In this document: positions 12,601 through 24,348 of the stretch, piece by piece
Layout of the letters: the number at the start of each line of letters is the position of its first letter
How positions within the stretch are numbered: position 1 is the first letter of the stretch
Assembly (NCBI GenBank): GCA_034687125.1
Contig: JAQGBZ010000150.1
Span: 81,728-145,727, forward strand
Direction: 5' to 3'
Length of the DNA stretch: 64,000 nt
From: Neelides folsomi
Taxonomy: Eukaryota > Arthropoda > Collembola > Neelipleona > Neelidae
Program-made: the position numbers and the translations under genes
The notes under the pieces: generated by a model
The model's input: the letters and a program-made list of their open reading frames with translations, nothing else
Databases searched by the model: none
What the model was told of the DNA's origin: nothing

Positions 12601-13732
12601 CTTAAAAACAAGAGTAGATTCATCAATTCATCAACTCAATTACCCCAAAACACAAGAACTTATAGCTAATCGTAAGCATACCATGCATTTTGTAATAGTG
12701 CACTACAGTTAAGAATTAAGAATAGTATTTATACCAATGGTTATAAAGTTTATAGTTAACTAACTTCTCTTAACTTATAAGTTTTTATATGAACAAGCTT
12801 AGCTTAAATGCCCACAAACAACACACAAATATGTAGCTACAAGTACTTACTATACAAGTATTAGCTATACTTGTATCTTATTGCATGGACAAATGAACCG
12901 AAAACTTTGTGGTTTGTCAAGAATGGTAATAACAATAAATTACCAGAATGACTTTCTTCCTTAATCTTCAAGAAGGGAAATGTTGATGATTAAGAGAAAT
13001 CAAATTACTTATTTTGATAGCGATTCTCTTATGCTCACACATAGTACCTAATATGAACGTTAGCATCTTTGAATCATATTTCACATATTTCACATCATCT
13101 TGCGTGAAAGGTTTAAAATAATCTCAACTGCTCTCAAGAAGTTTTCATTATTAAAGAAGCCAAATCTCGTTAAAAAATCTTTTTTTCCTCGACACGTAAA
13201 TCTCTTTTACCGCACTCTTTTAACCGGTCATTTTACCATCCTTTCATCCAGATCCTTCGATCTCTTTCAAAGTCTATCCCTTGAAAAAGGAGTTCCATCC
13301 CTTTAAATGGTTCAGCTCTTCGATAAGCCTCCCTCTTAACTTTCAAGCCTCAGTTATATTTCGGAAATGAGGCGTTAAACTCTATTTATGACCCTCGTAA
13401 TCGATCAAACTCAACTTTTACACCAACTCCTAATACAAATGATGTCATTTGGATCAAAGAACATAAAAGAGAGTTTCCAAAACTTTATTTCGTTGGAGGG
13501 GAATGTAAACTGAGAGCTTTCTCCAGATTAACTCAATTTGGGGAAACAGGATGTTTTGTAAATGGGAAACACAAGAAAAGACTCCTGGTTATGGGTAAAT
13601 GAGGTTTGATAAATTCTTTTAGCGCGGTCCCTTGTGGATCCAACCACACCTCATCTAATCCTTTATTTCATTAAGTTAATTAGGGAAATTGGTAGCCGAG
13701 GAAAGGAGATTAAAATGTTGTTTTCCCCCTAC

Positions 13733-14040
13733 CTGTGTGCGTCGCTCGGATTCCCTTGAGCTTTCAGATTTCCTCCTATAGCGTGTGTTGTGGTTGGAGT
13801 GTTCCTCCGTGTCGGGTAATGCGGAGCTGAGGAAACTCGTGGAGGGGTTGAGAAAGACCGTAAGGATTTTAACGGCTTGACAGGTTGGGAGAAAGAGGGA
13901 GAAATTCTCTGCAGTGTTCCTCCGATGCAGTCCGGCGAGGTCTGAGGGCGGTGGAGATCGAGCCGCGTTTGAGCTGAGCTCCGTCCACGCCGCGTCGTCG
14001 TCTCCCTCCCCTCCCTCCCCCACATCATCTAAGGAGGACA
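13733..14040 (-). other. First leader exon with a long upstream ORF
   Basis: A GC-rich block ends at the donor CACACAG|GTAGGG (13733). From an ATG at 14028 an open frame runs the whole exon and continues 21 codons plus a split codon into the next leader exon, about 120 codons. It is rich in Arg, Ser, Thr and Pro and opens MMWGREGRE. A second overlapping frame is also open but has no ATG. It could be a translated small protein, a regulatory upstream ORF, or chance openness in GC-rich 5'UTR. The 5' boundary is not defined; no TATA box was recognised. Confidence 0.35.
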
Positions 14041-15033
14041 ATTAACACGCCAATGAACTAACTCACTTATTCAACACCCTATGTCTCAAAGACACTCACT
14101 TCAAACACCGAGCTTTCCATTCAAAATGCAAATTAATGGCCTTGGGGCCAAATAACCTCAGAGGCAAAATAGAAAAAATACCTCCCTATTCACCTTTGTT
14201 TTCAATAATTAAAAATGTTTTTGGGGGGGAAGAACAGGCCAATATGATAAATAACAACATTAGTTCATACGCATTTTCTGTACTGGTATTTTTTTTCTAT
14301 TTAGGCTCGGATCAGTGTTTAAATTGGATGAATGATATGTACAGGTTAAATAGGATTTACCATAGACACCTAGAAGTTCAAAGTTGGGTTTGGTATGAAG
14401 CGTAGTAAATTGAGGTAGTAAATAGTAAAATGAATATTTCACCTATCGCCTATCATAAATCCCTTTGAGAGGAGAAACCATGCATTTTTACGGAAAAGCC
14501 TTTGAAGACCTTCAGATCCTTTTGACATGTTGTCACAATAATGCTCATTTCTCTCTTGCTAAATATGTATTTCATTTTTCAAAAATGCCTTTTATCATCT
14601 GCCAGATCCGACACTAAGCGAATTCCCATTTCCATCATTTTTATTCTCCTGCGTCCTCTTTGCACCTCATGATGCGGAAAATTAAAAATTTCATATTGAC
14701 CTTTTCTATCTTACCTATATAGCCAGTTGTAACCACATGGCTTTACCTACGTTCCATAATCAGCAATAGTAATAGTTCCACGAACAAATTTTTAAAGTCA
14801 CAAGCATACTTAGATTATATTGTAGTAATATACAAGTAGATATGCGTTAGCCCTGCAACCCTAGTTGTATCTGTATTTACAATTTGAACACGAAAATTAT
14901 ATAAAATATAATTTCCTACAACCCATTTTTAATTCTCATACTCATTTCTGTCTTTGAAGAATGCACTTTTAAGGTATTTATCATATTAGTCTTAATTCAG
15001 CAGAAAGTTATATTTCTAAAAGCCTGAGATCTT
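14041..15033. other. Intergenic, no gene seen
   Basis: Lies between two minus-strand genes. It probably holds the promoter of the leftward gene and the 3' flank of the 15.0-16.3 kb gene. No conserved motif was recognised. Confidence 0.35.
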
Positions 15034-16317
15034 TTAATTTTTGTGAGTGGCCTTTTTCATATTTTCCTTCATATGATTCGATGCAATGCCAAAGTCAGCA
15101 GACTTCGAATGCAAATTCTTGATATCTAAATTGATGACTGGCCCATGATCGACCTTTACCGAATCTGCCAATTTATTGGTGATTTCTATGATTGCCAATT
15201 CAATTTTATGCGCACCTGTATTTGATGAAACTTGACATAAACCCATGACAGACCGAACTTTGTTTAGTAAAGAAACATCGAATGTACTATGAATTGATGG
15301 CATGTCACTATATTCAATTACATGACACCTACATTCCGAACAAATATATGAATCAACATGAATGCCAAATGAGTTGAATCTAAATAAATCAGAGTATGAA
15401 TCGCAAGATATAGCACGACCTTTACTTGCAAGATGTTGAATGCCATATCCCATGCAGGTTCCCTCCTTCCGTTTGTTGATGGTCCTAGCACCAAACTCGA
15501 AACAGTGCTGAATGCAAACAACTGCGCGGCCCAATTCCATTTTCCTTACAATGATCCAAAGCATCTCTATTTCTTAAATAATATTTGAGAGACTCAAAAC
15601 ACTTGTCCGATTTTAAGGCCTTTTTAAATGCATCTTCGATGGTGTACTTTTCCAAGCATTCTTCTCCAAGTAAGCCAGAAACCCAGCATTTGTCCGGACC
15701 TTTTCTTGGAATCGCACCTAAAACCTAAAATATAATATTTAAAATTTTATTAACATAATAAACATATGAAGGCATATATTAACCACGTATAAAATAAAAC
15801 CATCATCATATTCGTAATCTCCATCATCGATTTAGTTGAAAAACACTTCAGGTCATTTAGCGTACACTGCCTTTACACCAGCCGCAAACCAACTTTAACT
15901 AAATAGAAATTAACTTTAACTAACTGAAACCCCTAGAATTATAATTACATTACTAATTACTGTCAGACTCGTGATCTATGATGTTAATTTGATAAGAAAA
16001 ATTATCATAACAAGGTTCTACGGAATCCGCCAGAAAAACCGACTTTACCCCTGATTTCACTCCAAAACTATAAATCCTAATTCGTCTATGTATTTAAATT
16101 ACATTTTTAATTAACTCTAAAACTTAGTTGTAAAGATTTGTCCATAACTCGTAATTTTATCATTGGAATTTGAATTTCGCTGTGACGGATTTATTATTTG
16201 ATGAAATAGTTAAAATAATAAACTTACCAATTGAGGACTTAAGGAGGTTGCAACTCGTTCCCAGCTTCCTCTTTCTTCGCCTTCGTCGACGTCCTCGCCC
16301 CTTCGCTCTTTTTCCAT
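15034..16317 (-). CDS. Cysteine-rich orphan gene with an apparent 1-base frameshift
   Basis: Two exons join in phase 0. The first, 16317-16228, opens MEKERRGEDV and ends at the donor CAATTG|GTAAGT. The second, from 15724 after TTATATTTTAG, reads VLGAIPRKGPDKCW and stays clearly coding for about 68 codons. It then meets a stop at 15485-15487. One base forward, a second frame continues for about 160 codons to a TAA at 15034. The switch probably lies at a TTT run (15516-15518), so it is either an assembly indel or a pseudogene lesion. The product, about 258 aa, would have about 12 cysteines. A CFE then GYG then F...G...C layout weakly recalls invertebrate stanniocalcins, but the match is too thin to name it. 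No signal peptide is visible in the first exon, so the true start may differ. Confidence 0.45.
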
Positions 16318-16457
16318 CGTCCACTGTTGGAATTCGGATGAGCGTGGAATGTTCGCTTTCTTCGATGCCACGAGTTTTGTTGAAATTGTCTTTGGTATTC
16401 CCACGTGATTCCCATAAAGGGAACGCAGGTTTTAGAATGTAGCAAGCTTACTAACTA

Positions 16458-16474
16458 CTTTTATATATATAAGG
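16458..16474 (-). promoter_or_regulatory. TATA box upstream of the 15-16 kb gene
   Basis: The minus strand reads CCTTATATATATAAAAG. A start site about 30 bp downstream (near 16430-16440) would put the 16317 ATG in the first exon. An earlier ATG at 16411 starts an overlapping ORF of about 60 codons, which would be an upstream ORF under this model. Confidence 0.35.
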
Positions 16475-18575
16475 ATTTTACCGCAATTTAAACTTTTAAT
16501 TTAGTCTTTTGTGACATCAATAAATATTTTGAGATTTTTTTAAAATAAACCTTTGTGCGAGTTTCGGTAATTATTAATCAAGTATATGACATCCTATAAT
16601 TAATGAATATCTTAAAATTGATATTGTTCGAGAATCCTCCATTCACATGAAAAGTTCTTTGGACACATTAATCTACATCATGCGAACTATATTTGATACG
16701 TTTAATGTTTATTGTAAATATTTTTAGTTTCTTGTCTGTAACGACTCAAAACTTGAGGGTCTTTATTATGTATATATTGAAATGTGTAAACTCATATGTT
16801 GTAACTTAGGGAAATTTGTTATATATTGTAACCGAGTTTTCCTTTATGAGAATTCAAGATTATGAATTAAGTCTTACAACAAATCTTGTAGCGAAAGGTT
16901 GTGTTTTTCTCCTCTCTCCGCAATTGTGACCTTTTCCGTAATAAAGTTTTTAAGTTTGACCTCTGACCTCTCATTTTCTCAAGTGAGATTTGATAGCATT
17001 TGGTTTAGAGTTTAAAGTCATTAGTCAACGATACAGATTAAATTTCTCACTAATGATAAATTAATTATTCTTTGGATTTGGTAATTGAGTTTAATATGAA
17101 TGAGCCCAGATCAATCAATTAAATATTGAAAATATATAAAATGGTGTAAATTGGAATTGAGTGAGAGTAATGGCTAGTTTGGATTAGAATTCAGTGGATT
17201 AGAATTCAGTGGAATAGAAAATAAATGGAAGCTGTAATTAATTAAGTGGGTCATTAAGCGGTTCCCTCGCCGGTATTTCTCTCGGTGAATTGAGTGAAAT
17301 GGAATTTTGGTGGCTTCTAGAGAGCTACTTACCTCCTGCTCCCCCAAGTGTCATTAATGGATTTTTCATGGGTCATCCGACCGTCTGAGCCGACTGAATG
17401 AACCTCAGAATCTCCACTTCCGAATTACCCGACTCCATTCGCTTTAATCCTTTTATCTTGTCCGCACAATTCTTTTCGTGGTCTCCAAACAAATTATTTG
17501 AACCCACGAAACCTTTGCCATTCCAGTAAATCCTTTTACCTCCCAAACTCAATCAACTTCATTGCTCCTTTCATTTTACGCCCTTCTCGCTCATTGTGCC
17601 AAGACTCGGACTTTGCTCCTTTCCATTTACATTCAATTGATACTTTCGGAATCAAAGGTTCGTTGTTTGGAACGTGATTCTTTCCTATTATTTTAGATTC
17701 CCTGGTTCAATCATGAGATTGAGTTCAGTTTTTGTTGTTAAGATGCCAATGCTTTTGTTGACCCAGGCTCATCTCAGCTATTTATTCTTCTCCTTATTAA
17801 TTTTAAGAATTTAATTAAGTCTAAGTAAATATAAATATTTAAACTTATTTCATAATCTCATAATAGCTTTGGCTTTTTTTAAATAGAGCCAATTTCGAGA
17901 CCAATAAACTTATTGGTGTAATATTGAAGTGTAATTATTTATTACATCGGTTGACCGAATATTCACGGATGATTCCTTATTTGGATTATCTATGCTGAAA
18001 CATTTTTTGATTTAACGCATATTAACTGTTATAACGTCTTCAATACCTATATTTTTTATAAAATCATAGAGCCAACTTTTCGACATTTCTTTTACTTAAA
18101 ACGCATTAAAAGTTAATAGGTAGTCATTCATATAGCTTAAAACGAATACATTTTGAGCGAAAAATCCTATTCGTTTATTATATTCGAGTCCTTTTAGATG
18201 CGAGCCGAGATGGTAAAAAGTTGAAAAAAATGAAGCGTTAATCAGTCGAATCGAGTGGCTTACATAACTCCTATTTTAAACCAGGTCTACATATTTGAAG
18301 CGTAAAGAACCTCCAATTCCCACAATGAAAAAGAGAAAGGCGTGGAGAATTGGATTAACTTTTTTCATATCACATCTAAATAGTTTGAGAAGATCTTAGG
18401 AATGGAATTGGGATGGAAATTGGACGACGTGCAGATGGCTTCCCTGCTCTCAGGACCAGAACAATGAAATTGAGATTGAGAGTCAGAAGTGAGAAAAAGT
18501 GTAACTGTTGAGAGTGAGTTAATGGAGGATATTATGTAACTCTGTCTTTTTCCCACGTGGACTTCCGCAGTTTAG
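16475..18575. other. Intergenic region between divergent genes
   Basis: Separates the leftward orphan from the rightward Reeler gene. A strong minus-strand donor-like site (GGAG|GTAAGT) lies at about 17332, after an open stretch at 17332-17425. It may mark an additional upstream exon, but I could not connect it in frame. Confidence 0.35.
17181..17219. repeat. Short tandem repeat, 15 bp unit, about 2.6 copies
   Basis: The unit GGATTAGAATTCAGT occurs at 17181-17195 and 17196-17210, followed by a partial variant copy. Confidence 0.7.
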
Positions 18576-18585
18576 TAATAAAAGG
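18576..18585 (+). promoter_or_regulatory. TATA-like box of the Reeler gene
   Basis: TAATAAAAGG lies about 60-70 bp before the start codon, which would place transcription start near 18610. A CACGTG palindrome sits just upstream at about 18554-18559. Inferred from position only. Confidence 0.3.
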
Positions 18586-18646
18586 GTTTTGAGAGACGAA
18601 GCTTCATTTCACTATTCCTCTTGTCCCATCTTGGCTGTTGAGGAGA

Positions 18647-18845
18647 ATGAGGTCGTCTTTGGGAAGTCTCTTCATTCTCCTCTTCCTCTTTGCCTTCGGC
18701 TCGGGTTTCCCAGACGGAGCTCCCGGAGGAAAAACTTGTGTTTCTCATCGGCCCAGTCATGGGGCAAAGTCACAACCACTGGACACACTCCCGTTTATTG
18801 TTCAAGCCACATCATCGAGTTTCAAAGCAGGAGAGCCAGTTGCGG
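18647..18845 (+). CDS. Reeler gene exon 1 (signal peptide and domain start)
   Basis: Start ATG at 18647, preceded by an in-frame TTG that is not needed. The exon ends GCGG|GTAAAA, phase 1. It encodes the signal peptide, Cys31 and the first strand of the domain. Confidence 0.9.
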
Positions 18846-21800
18846 GTAAAATGATACTCCTTTTTATATTAAATAAGACTCTTTGATATAAATGTCATTT
18901 TATAAAAAAAACAATCTATACCTATTATACATATAAAATATATTAGATTTTTTTATATTACAATAGGTTGGTATTTTAAAAGTATATAAACTTCACTATA
19001 ATCTAATATTTATCTACTAAAATATTGACATCTGTATAGTATTTTTGTGAAAATATATTGTAGTAGGATACATATATAAATTTTTGATAGATACAGGAGG
19101 ACCGAATGTAGGACCAAATGTATAGTATTTAGGTATATGTGCTTATTTGCCCTTTGAAATCGTATCAACCCCTCACCTTTCTTTTATTTAAGGGGAGATT
19201 GGTAAAAAAATCGGTAGAATCTAATGGAAGAAGGAAATGTTGTTTATTCGAAGAAACCAGAGTCACTCTTAAATTCCATCTGCTATCTATAGTTTTTCCT
19301 TCATTCGAGTGAATTTTGTTCTTTGCCACAAGTAGCTCCCAATTCCCATTCCATTTCCTTTTCAACAGAATTGAGCTCAGGACGGTCTTTCATGACTCGA
19401 AAGACAAATTTCTTATCCTTCTCCAATCCTCTAGCGAATCCTTTCTAGTCCTTTTCTCCGGGAGATAAACAATGCCTTCGGAACATCCGCATCTCAATTC
19501 CATTAAATATTGTATAAATGAAATATATACTCTATGACTTACTTTAAATTCACTTTCTTGTTTGGAAACGTGGGGAGTTTGCAAATACAAACAAAGTGTT
19601 TACAATTTCCTTCTTCCTGCTCGATTGAAAGGATCTCGAGATGTGTCAGTTCTCATCTTGCAAAGTAAATAACAATTCAAAAAACAAATGGCGTGTCAGA
19701 AAACCTTTCAACATTTCAAAGATTCAAAAGTTTTATCCATCAATTTATCCTAAACGCACGCTAGATTCTTTGATTGTTAAATATCATATTTTTTATAAAA
19801 AAGAATTAAAGGTGATAATAATCTAATTAAAAAGGATTTTTTAAATTAATTTACGAGTTATTTCGTAATTATTTTATAATTGTGTACAATTCCGAACGTT
19901 ATTGCCAATTTGTAAAAACATCAGAGAATAATAATGTCAAAGTTCAAACGGTAAATAATTTACAGAGCTGGAATTGAAAATGAGATTTAATTACAATTTA
20001 ATTGCAATTAAAGTGTTTTCCTGCCTTAATTGAAATTGAGTATGAAATTGAATTAGAAAAGCATGTTTTAATTTGGGTCTTTTTCAAGTGGCCTTGAGTG
20101 AAGGCATTTGCTATTGATGCAAGAGATTATCAAATGAGAGGAAATTAAAACGTTGTTTGAAACCACTTGTGTCGAGATTTCCTCTTACAGCTTTCCCTCG
20201 AGTGGAATGTAATGAGATTAGGGTTAATTGTTATCACTTATCAGTCTGACATTTGATGAGGCTTCGTTCTTTTACTCCTCTTTTACATTTCCCACCACAC
20301 TTCAGAAAAAGATCCGCAAGTGTGGAGGAAGATTGAATAGATAAAAGTTGAAATTCTTTCCAACTTGGCCCAATCCCTTTCCTTACAACTGTGTAATCAG
20401 CTAATGCCTCTTTTCCCAATCGAATCACTTCTTATTACACCCTGCCCAGAATCCCTAATCGCTCTCCCCTCTTCATCCTTTTTTCCTTTCCATATATTGA
20501 TTAATGGACCAAGGAACGTTTTGGCAGTGGTGGGAACCGACCGATGAGATCAAATTAGCATTCTTCTCAAACCCGGGTTCTGCCAACCTTCTACACTTTC
20601 CTTTAACGCTTTAAAATGGTTTTTGATTGAGAACATCCTCCAGCTACCAGATCTTCCCACCAAATTTCTCTTTCATGAATGATGGGCGTCGCAGGATGAT
20701 AAGAGAAATGAGCATAGATTTCAATACTTCAATAGCGATTAATTATCAAGCCCTCTTTCTTATTCAACGAGTAGCTCCGAAGGATCCTCATCGTTAACTT
20801 AAAATTAATGATTTACTTAGATGAAACCCATAAACTAAAATATGCAAAATGATCATTCACATTACCATATATTTATTATGGCCAATCCATAATTACCGTG
20901 AATTTAGAATAATAACAATTTATTCCACAAATAAAATGTTTAAAAAGATAAAAATAAAAAAACTCGTCGAAAATCACATCTTATTCTAAAGTTATTTTTA
21001 AAGAAGTTTTAATAAAATAACTTAAATATTTTATATTTGAAACGGAATATCAGTGAAATTTTATCAATACTGATACTGATGTAACTATTTATAATACTCG
21101 TATTTACTTATAATTTTAATTTTAAAGGTCATCATAATTTTTCATTAAAATTATTTAATTGATTAAATATTTTAACAATTGGTTATGATAAGGTTGTTTA
21201 ATTAATTTAAGTGTAACATACCTTATCAGTTTAAATTGAGGACTGGCAGTAAGAAGGGAATTAACGCGGGTGTTCTCTTTGTTTTCCGGGAACAGTTCGG
21301 ATCCAGGGAAAGGCAGGAGTTTACTTTAAAGGATTCTTCGTCCAAGCCCTCGATGCAGGAGGTCGCTGGATTGGCACTTTTGAGCCCACGGCCTTCTCCG
21401 TCTCACACGATGAATGCTCAATGGTAAACACGCTTTCTCCACTTTCTCCATTTAACCCAACTCTTTTAAACTTTAATTCAAATATTTTAGAATTTAATTG
21501 GTCATTTAATATATTTAACACTTTGATTACTCGAACTAGCATTAATTTATTCCATGTTTAAACTTATTAATTTTTAATTAATTATTAGTAAAATTACTGG
21601 GAATTTTCCCAATTCCTATTAAAAATGACTTATTCTTTACTAATTACTTTACTTATTCTTGATTAATTTATTACTAATCATTAATTAAGCATTATTAATG
21701 AGTTATTATATTATTTATATTAGAGCTAATTCAATCTTTTTTAACATATTTTCTTTCTTATTTTTCATCATCCAATATCATTCTAAATCATACTACATAA

Positions 21801-23933
21801 ATATAGTCTAAATTTTATTAAAAAATAATTTATTGGTATTCATAAAAAGGATTAATATTTATTCACCACGAACTGCAAATTAGACCAATCTGTAAATCTA
21901 GAGTTGTAATGGTAGGGGTATAAGCGGAAAATCTAAAGTAAATTTTAAATGCTCAAATTATTTAAATGAGCCCATGCCATGTTAAATATTCTTTCCGCAG
22001 ACGACGCATTCGGAGAATAAGGAAAAGGAAGAAGTGACTCTCATATGGAATCCACCAAAGGACGTCCAACAAGGGACGGTTAAATTCTTGTAAGTTCAAT
22101 CCATTTCTCATTTGGTGGTGGAAGGGAAAGAAGCAACAGCAGTAAATCTATGAGTTGATGGGCGTAATTTCCTGTTTAAAAATGAATGAATTTTTATCGT
22201 CCCTCCACGAATGAATTGAAGTGTTTTTGGTCCTGGTCTTTCTCCCCTATCTTCCCCCTAATAGGAAGCCCAAGAGGAAATGTGTGACAAAGAGGGGGGA
22301 ATATAAATATCCCCCGTGTTGTTCCGAAACAAAAGTTGGAGAATTTTGAGGTAAAAGTTTTTAATGGAATTTTCCTCGGCACTTTTCCTGAGAATTGAAA
22401 GAAATTGCGAAGCGGAAATTAAACCTTTTGTTGTCTTTATATTAAAAAGGCCGTCTAGTGAGAGGAATCATATGGGACTGGGGGAAATGCCTCTCGCTCC
22501 ACATCCCGAAGAATTCTCTTTTATCTCGGTCTAAACTGGCCCAACCTCCCGGGTTCGAGCCCTAATTCTCAAATTAGTTAAGACCAATAATACTTAAGCA
22601 GAGGAGAAATCTCCGACTTTCGGCTTATCAACTTCCAGAGCGAGTTCTTTCTCATAATAAAAGCAGTGGGAGTGGGAGGTTTAAAAAATTAAGGGACTTG
22701 GAACGTCTGTCCATGTGGAAAAATAGGCGGGTGTTATTATTGTAGGCCGGGTCGTTCCGGGCGGGAGTTGGGATGTAAAATGCTGAGAGGCCACAAGAGC
22801 CCTCTCATTTCTCCTTTATGGGCTAATATGATAAAAAGAGGCGAGAAAATCAGGCGAGGGGATTGAGGGTCTTCTTTTTGGCTCCTCCGGAATGCCGAGC
22901 AATTGGGAGGCAAATGAGAGTCGGATCGATTCTTCCCTCCCAACGAGTTATGTAGATAGAGGAATAATGCAGTCGTCGTCGGGTCTCAGGCTCTCCCATG
23001 TGAAAATCACCTCGTGCCAAAGGCAAAGCCGGAGAAAATGTAAATCCTAAGTCCTTCCTAATACCCGCCTTCCCAAGAGTCCCCGGGTAATCCGATGAAA
23101 CCTTCTCTTACTCCCGCACTCGATCTTATTACCAATAATATGAAGGCGGCCCTTGGCCGTAATATCGCGGAGGATATTGAGTCTCGTATTATTGACTCTT
23201 CGATTAGGCCCCTCTTGACTAAGCCTCCTCTGGAAAGAGCCCCGAATTCTTTAATGGGATAATGAGACTCGCCCTTCCAGAATCATCCTGAGAATCCCTT
23301 GAAGAGCTAATCCGCTCTCACATGACTTCCACCCATCCGCCGATCCGACTAATGAATCAGAGGCCCAATTGTCAGTCAGAGCCTGAATTTTGCCGAATTG
23401 CAGATCCGCGAAATTGGAGAGAAACCATAAACCTATCACGTATTTAATCAGGGCCATTTATAGTCAAATATAATCCCGTGGCCGTCGAAGGTGAAAATTA
23501 TTATTTTGTCATTCCTGCTCTCATCATTTCCCTGGCTCTTAAAAGGATTTGACTTCGATCCGTTTAATTAAAGCCGTTTCACTCGAACCAGACCCAGAAA
23601 TTCTCACGGCGTCTTTGAGCCTTAATGGTTCCTCTTCAACCCTTCAACCCTTTCATTAACTTTCCTTGCTAAATATTCAAATGGGCCCGATTTTATCATT
23701 GACGTCCATTCACACGAGCCCAACTTTGGGGAAACTGGATTTAATTTATTTCCCAAATATGAGCGTCATTACTGATTAAGAGATGTGCTCGTCCCTGGGG
23801 GATGGAAGGGAAAGAGACGAAGTAATTAGCCATCTCTTTGTTATTTATTTGCAGAGCCTCCATCCTTCAAAGTTACAAGATCTTCTGGGTTGATGTTGAA
23901 GCCCAAGCTCCGAAAAAATCGAGATTCGGCTAA
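18647..23933 (+). CDS. Secreted Reeler-domain protein (putative defense protein / Hdd11-like)
   Basis: Four exons, 18647-18845, 21296-21423, 22001-22089 and 23855-23933, join in phases 1, 0 and 2 to give 164 aa. Residues 1-20 are a signal peptide (MRSSLGSLFILLFLF). The mature start FPDGAP is typical of Reeler proteins. The domain fills the rest: Cys31, FKAGEPVAVRIQG (59-71), the family core FKGFFVQALDAGG (77-89), Cys107, THSE (111-114), the strand VTLIWNPP (121-128) and the closing QSYKIFWV (144-151). Arthropod proteins of this size and layout are secreted immune-inducible 'defense proteins' (Hdd11, noduler). The immune role is inferred from the family. There is no DOMON or cytochrome b561 part, which separates it from ferric-chelate reductase 1. 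No break or unusual residue seen. Confidence 0.93.
21296..21423 (+). CDS. Reeler gene exon 2 (domain core)
   Basis: The acceptor is TTTTCCGGGAACAG. The first two bases complete a Val codon to give EPVAVRIQG. The exon carries FKGFFVQALD and HDECSM and ends at ATG|GTAAAC, phase 0. Confidence 0.92.
22001..22089 (+). CDS. Reeler gene exon 3
   Basis: Acceptor TCTTTCCGCAG, donor CTT|GTAAGT, phase 2. Encodes TTHSEN through GTVKF, including the Trp-Asn-Pro-Pro strand. Confidence 0.92.
22090..23854 (+). other. Intron 3 of the Reeler gene
   Basis: An unusually GC-rich intron compared with its surroundings. Only short open frames occur, none splice-bounded. A B-box-like word (GGGTTCGAGCCC, about 22552) is present without the rest of a tRNA. 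Confidence 0.7.
23855..23933 (+). CDS. Reeler gene exon 4 with stop
   Basis: Acceptor TTATTTATTTGCAG; the first base completes a Leu codon. Encodes ASILQSYKIFWV and a short basic tail ending KKSRFG, then TAA at 23931. Confidence 0.92.
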
Positions 23934-24342
23934 TTCCGACTTCAAAGCTCTCTCAAATCCACCAGCCTCGTTTCAAACACATCAACTTCAGTAGTAAGGA
24001 AAAATTGGAGAGTTGCAATTAGAACTTACTCCCGAGGGATTTGCAATTGGGAAGGATAAAGAAATTTGATTGGCGTTTTCCTACAAGAACTTCTTTATTT
24101 ACTAATGAACACAAGCTATGAATATGAAATGAAACCCAGTTCACACCATGCACCACCCAGGACACCACTTGGAAGATACCTAAATTAAATTGCATAGGAT
24201 TCAAACATTTAAATATCAAACTAGAACAAGTTATTTAGTAATTAAGTCATATTTAATATTACAAACCTATCAGTTATATAACATACTATAGCTAGTATAC
24301 AAAACGTGTATGAATTGAAAAAAACTTTGTCTTACAAGAGTC

Positions 24343-24348
24343 AATAAA
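24343..24348 (+). terminator. Candidate poly(A) signal of the Reeler gene
   Basis: AATAAA about 410 bp after the stop codon. It is the first canonical hexamer noticed downstream on the plus strand. Confidence 0.4.

Noticed and set aside
11490-16340. Shared SEFQQ-encoding word in the 11.5 kb and 16.3 kb exons
   Set aside because: Identity is only 14 bases, expected by chance in a window this size, and one copy lies upstream of the proposed start codon.
22549-22568. B-box-like GGGTTCGAGCCC suggesting a tRNA
   Set aside because: No A box, anticodon arm or pairing acceptor stem could be assembled around it.
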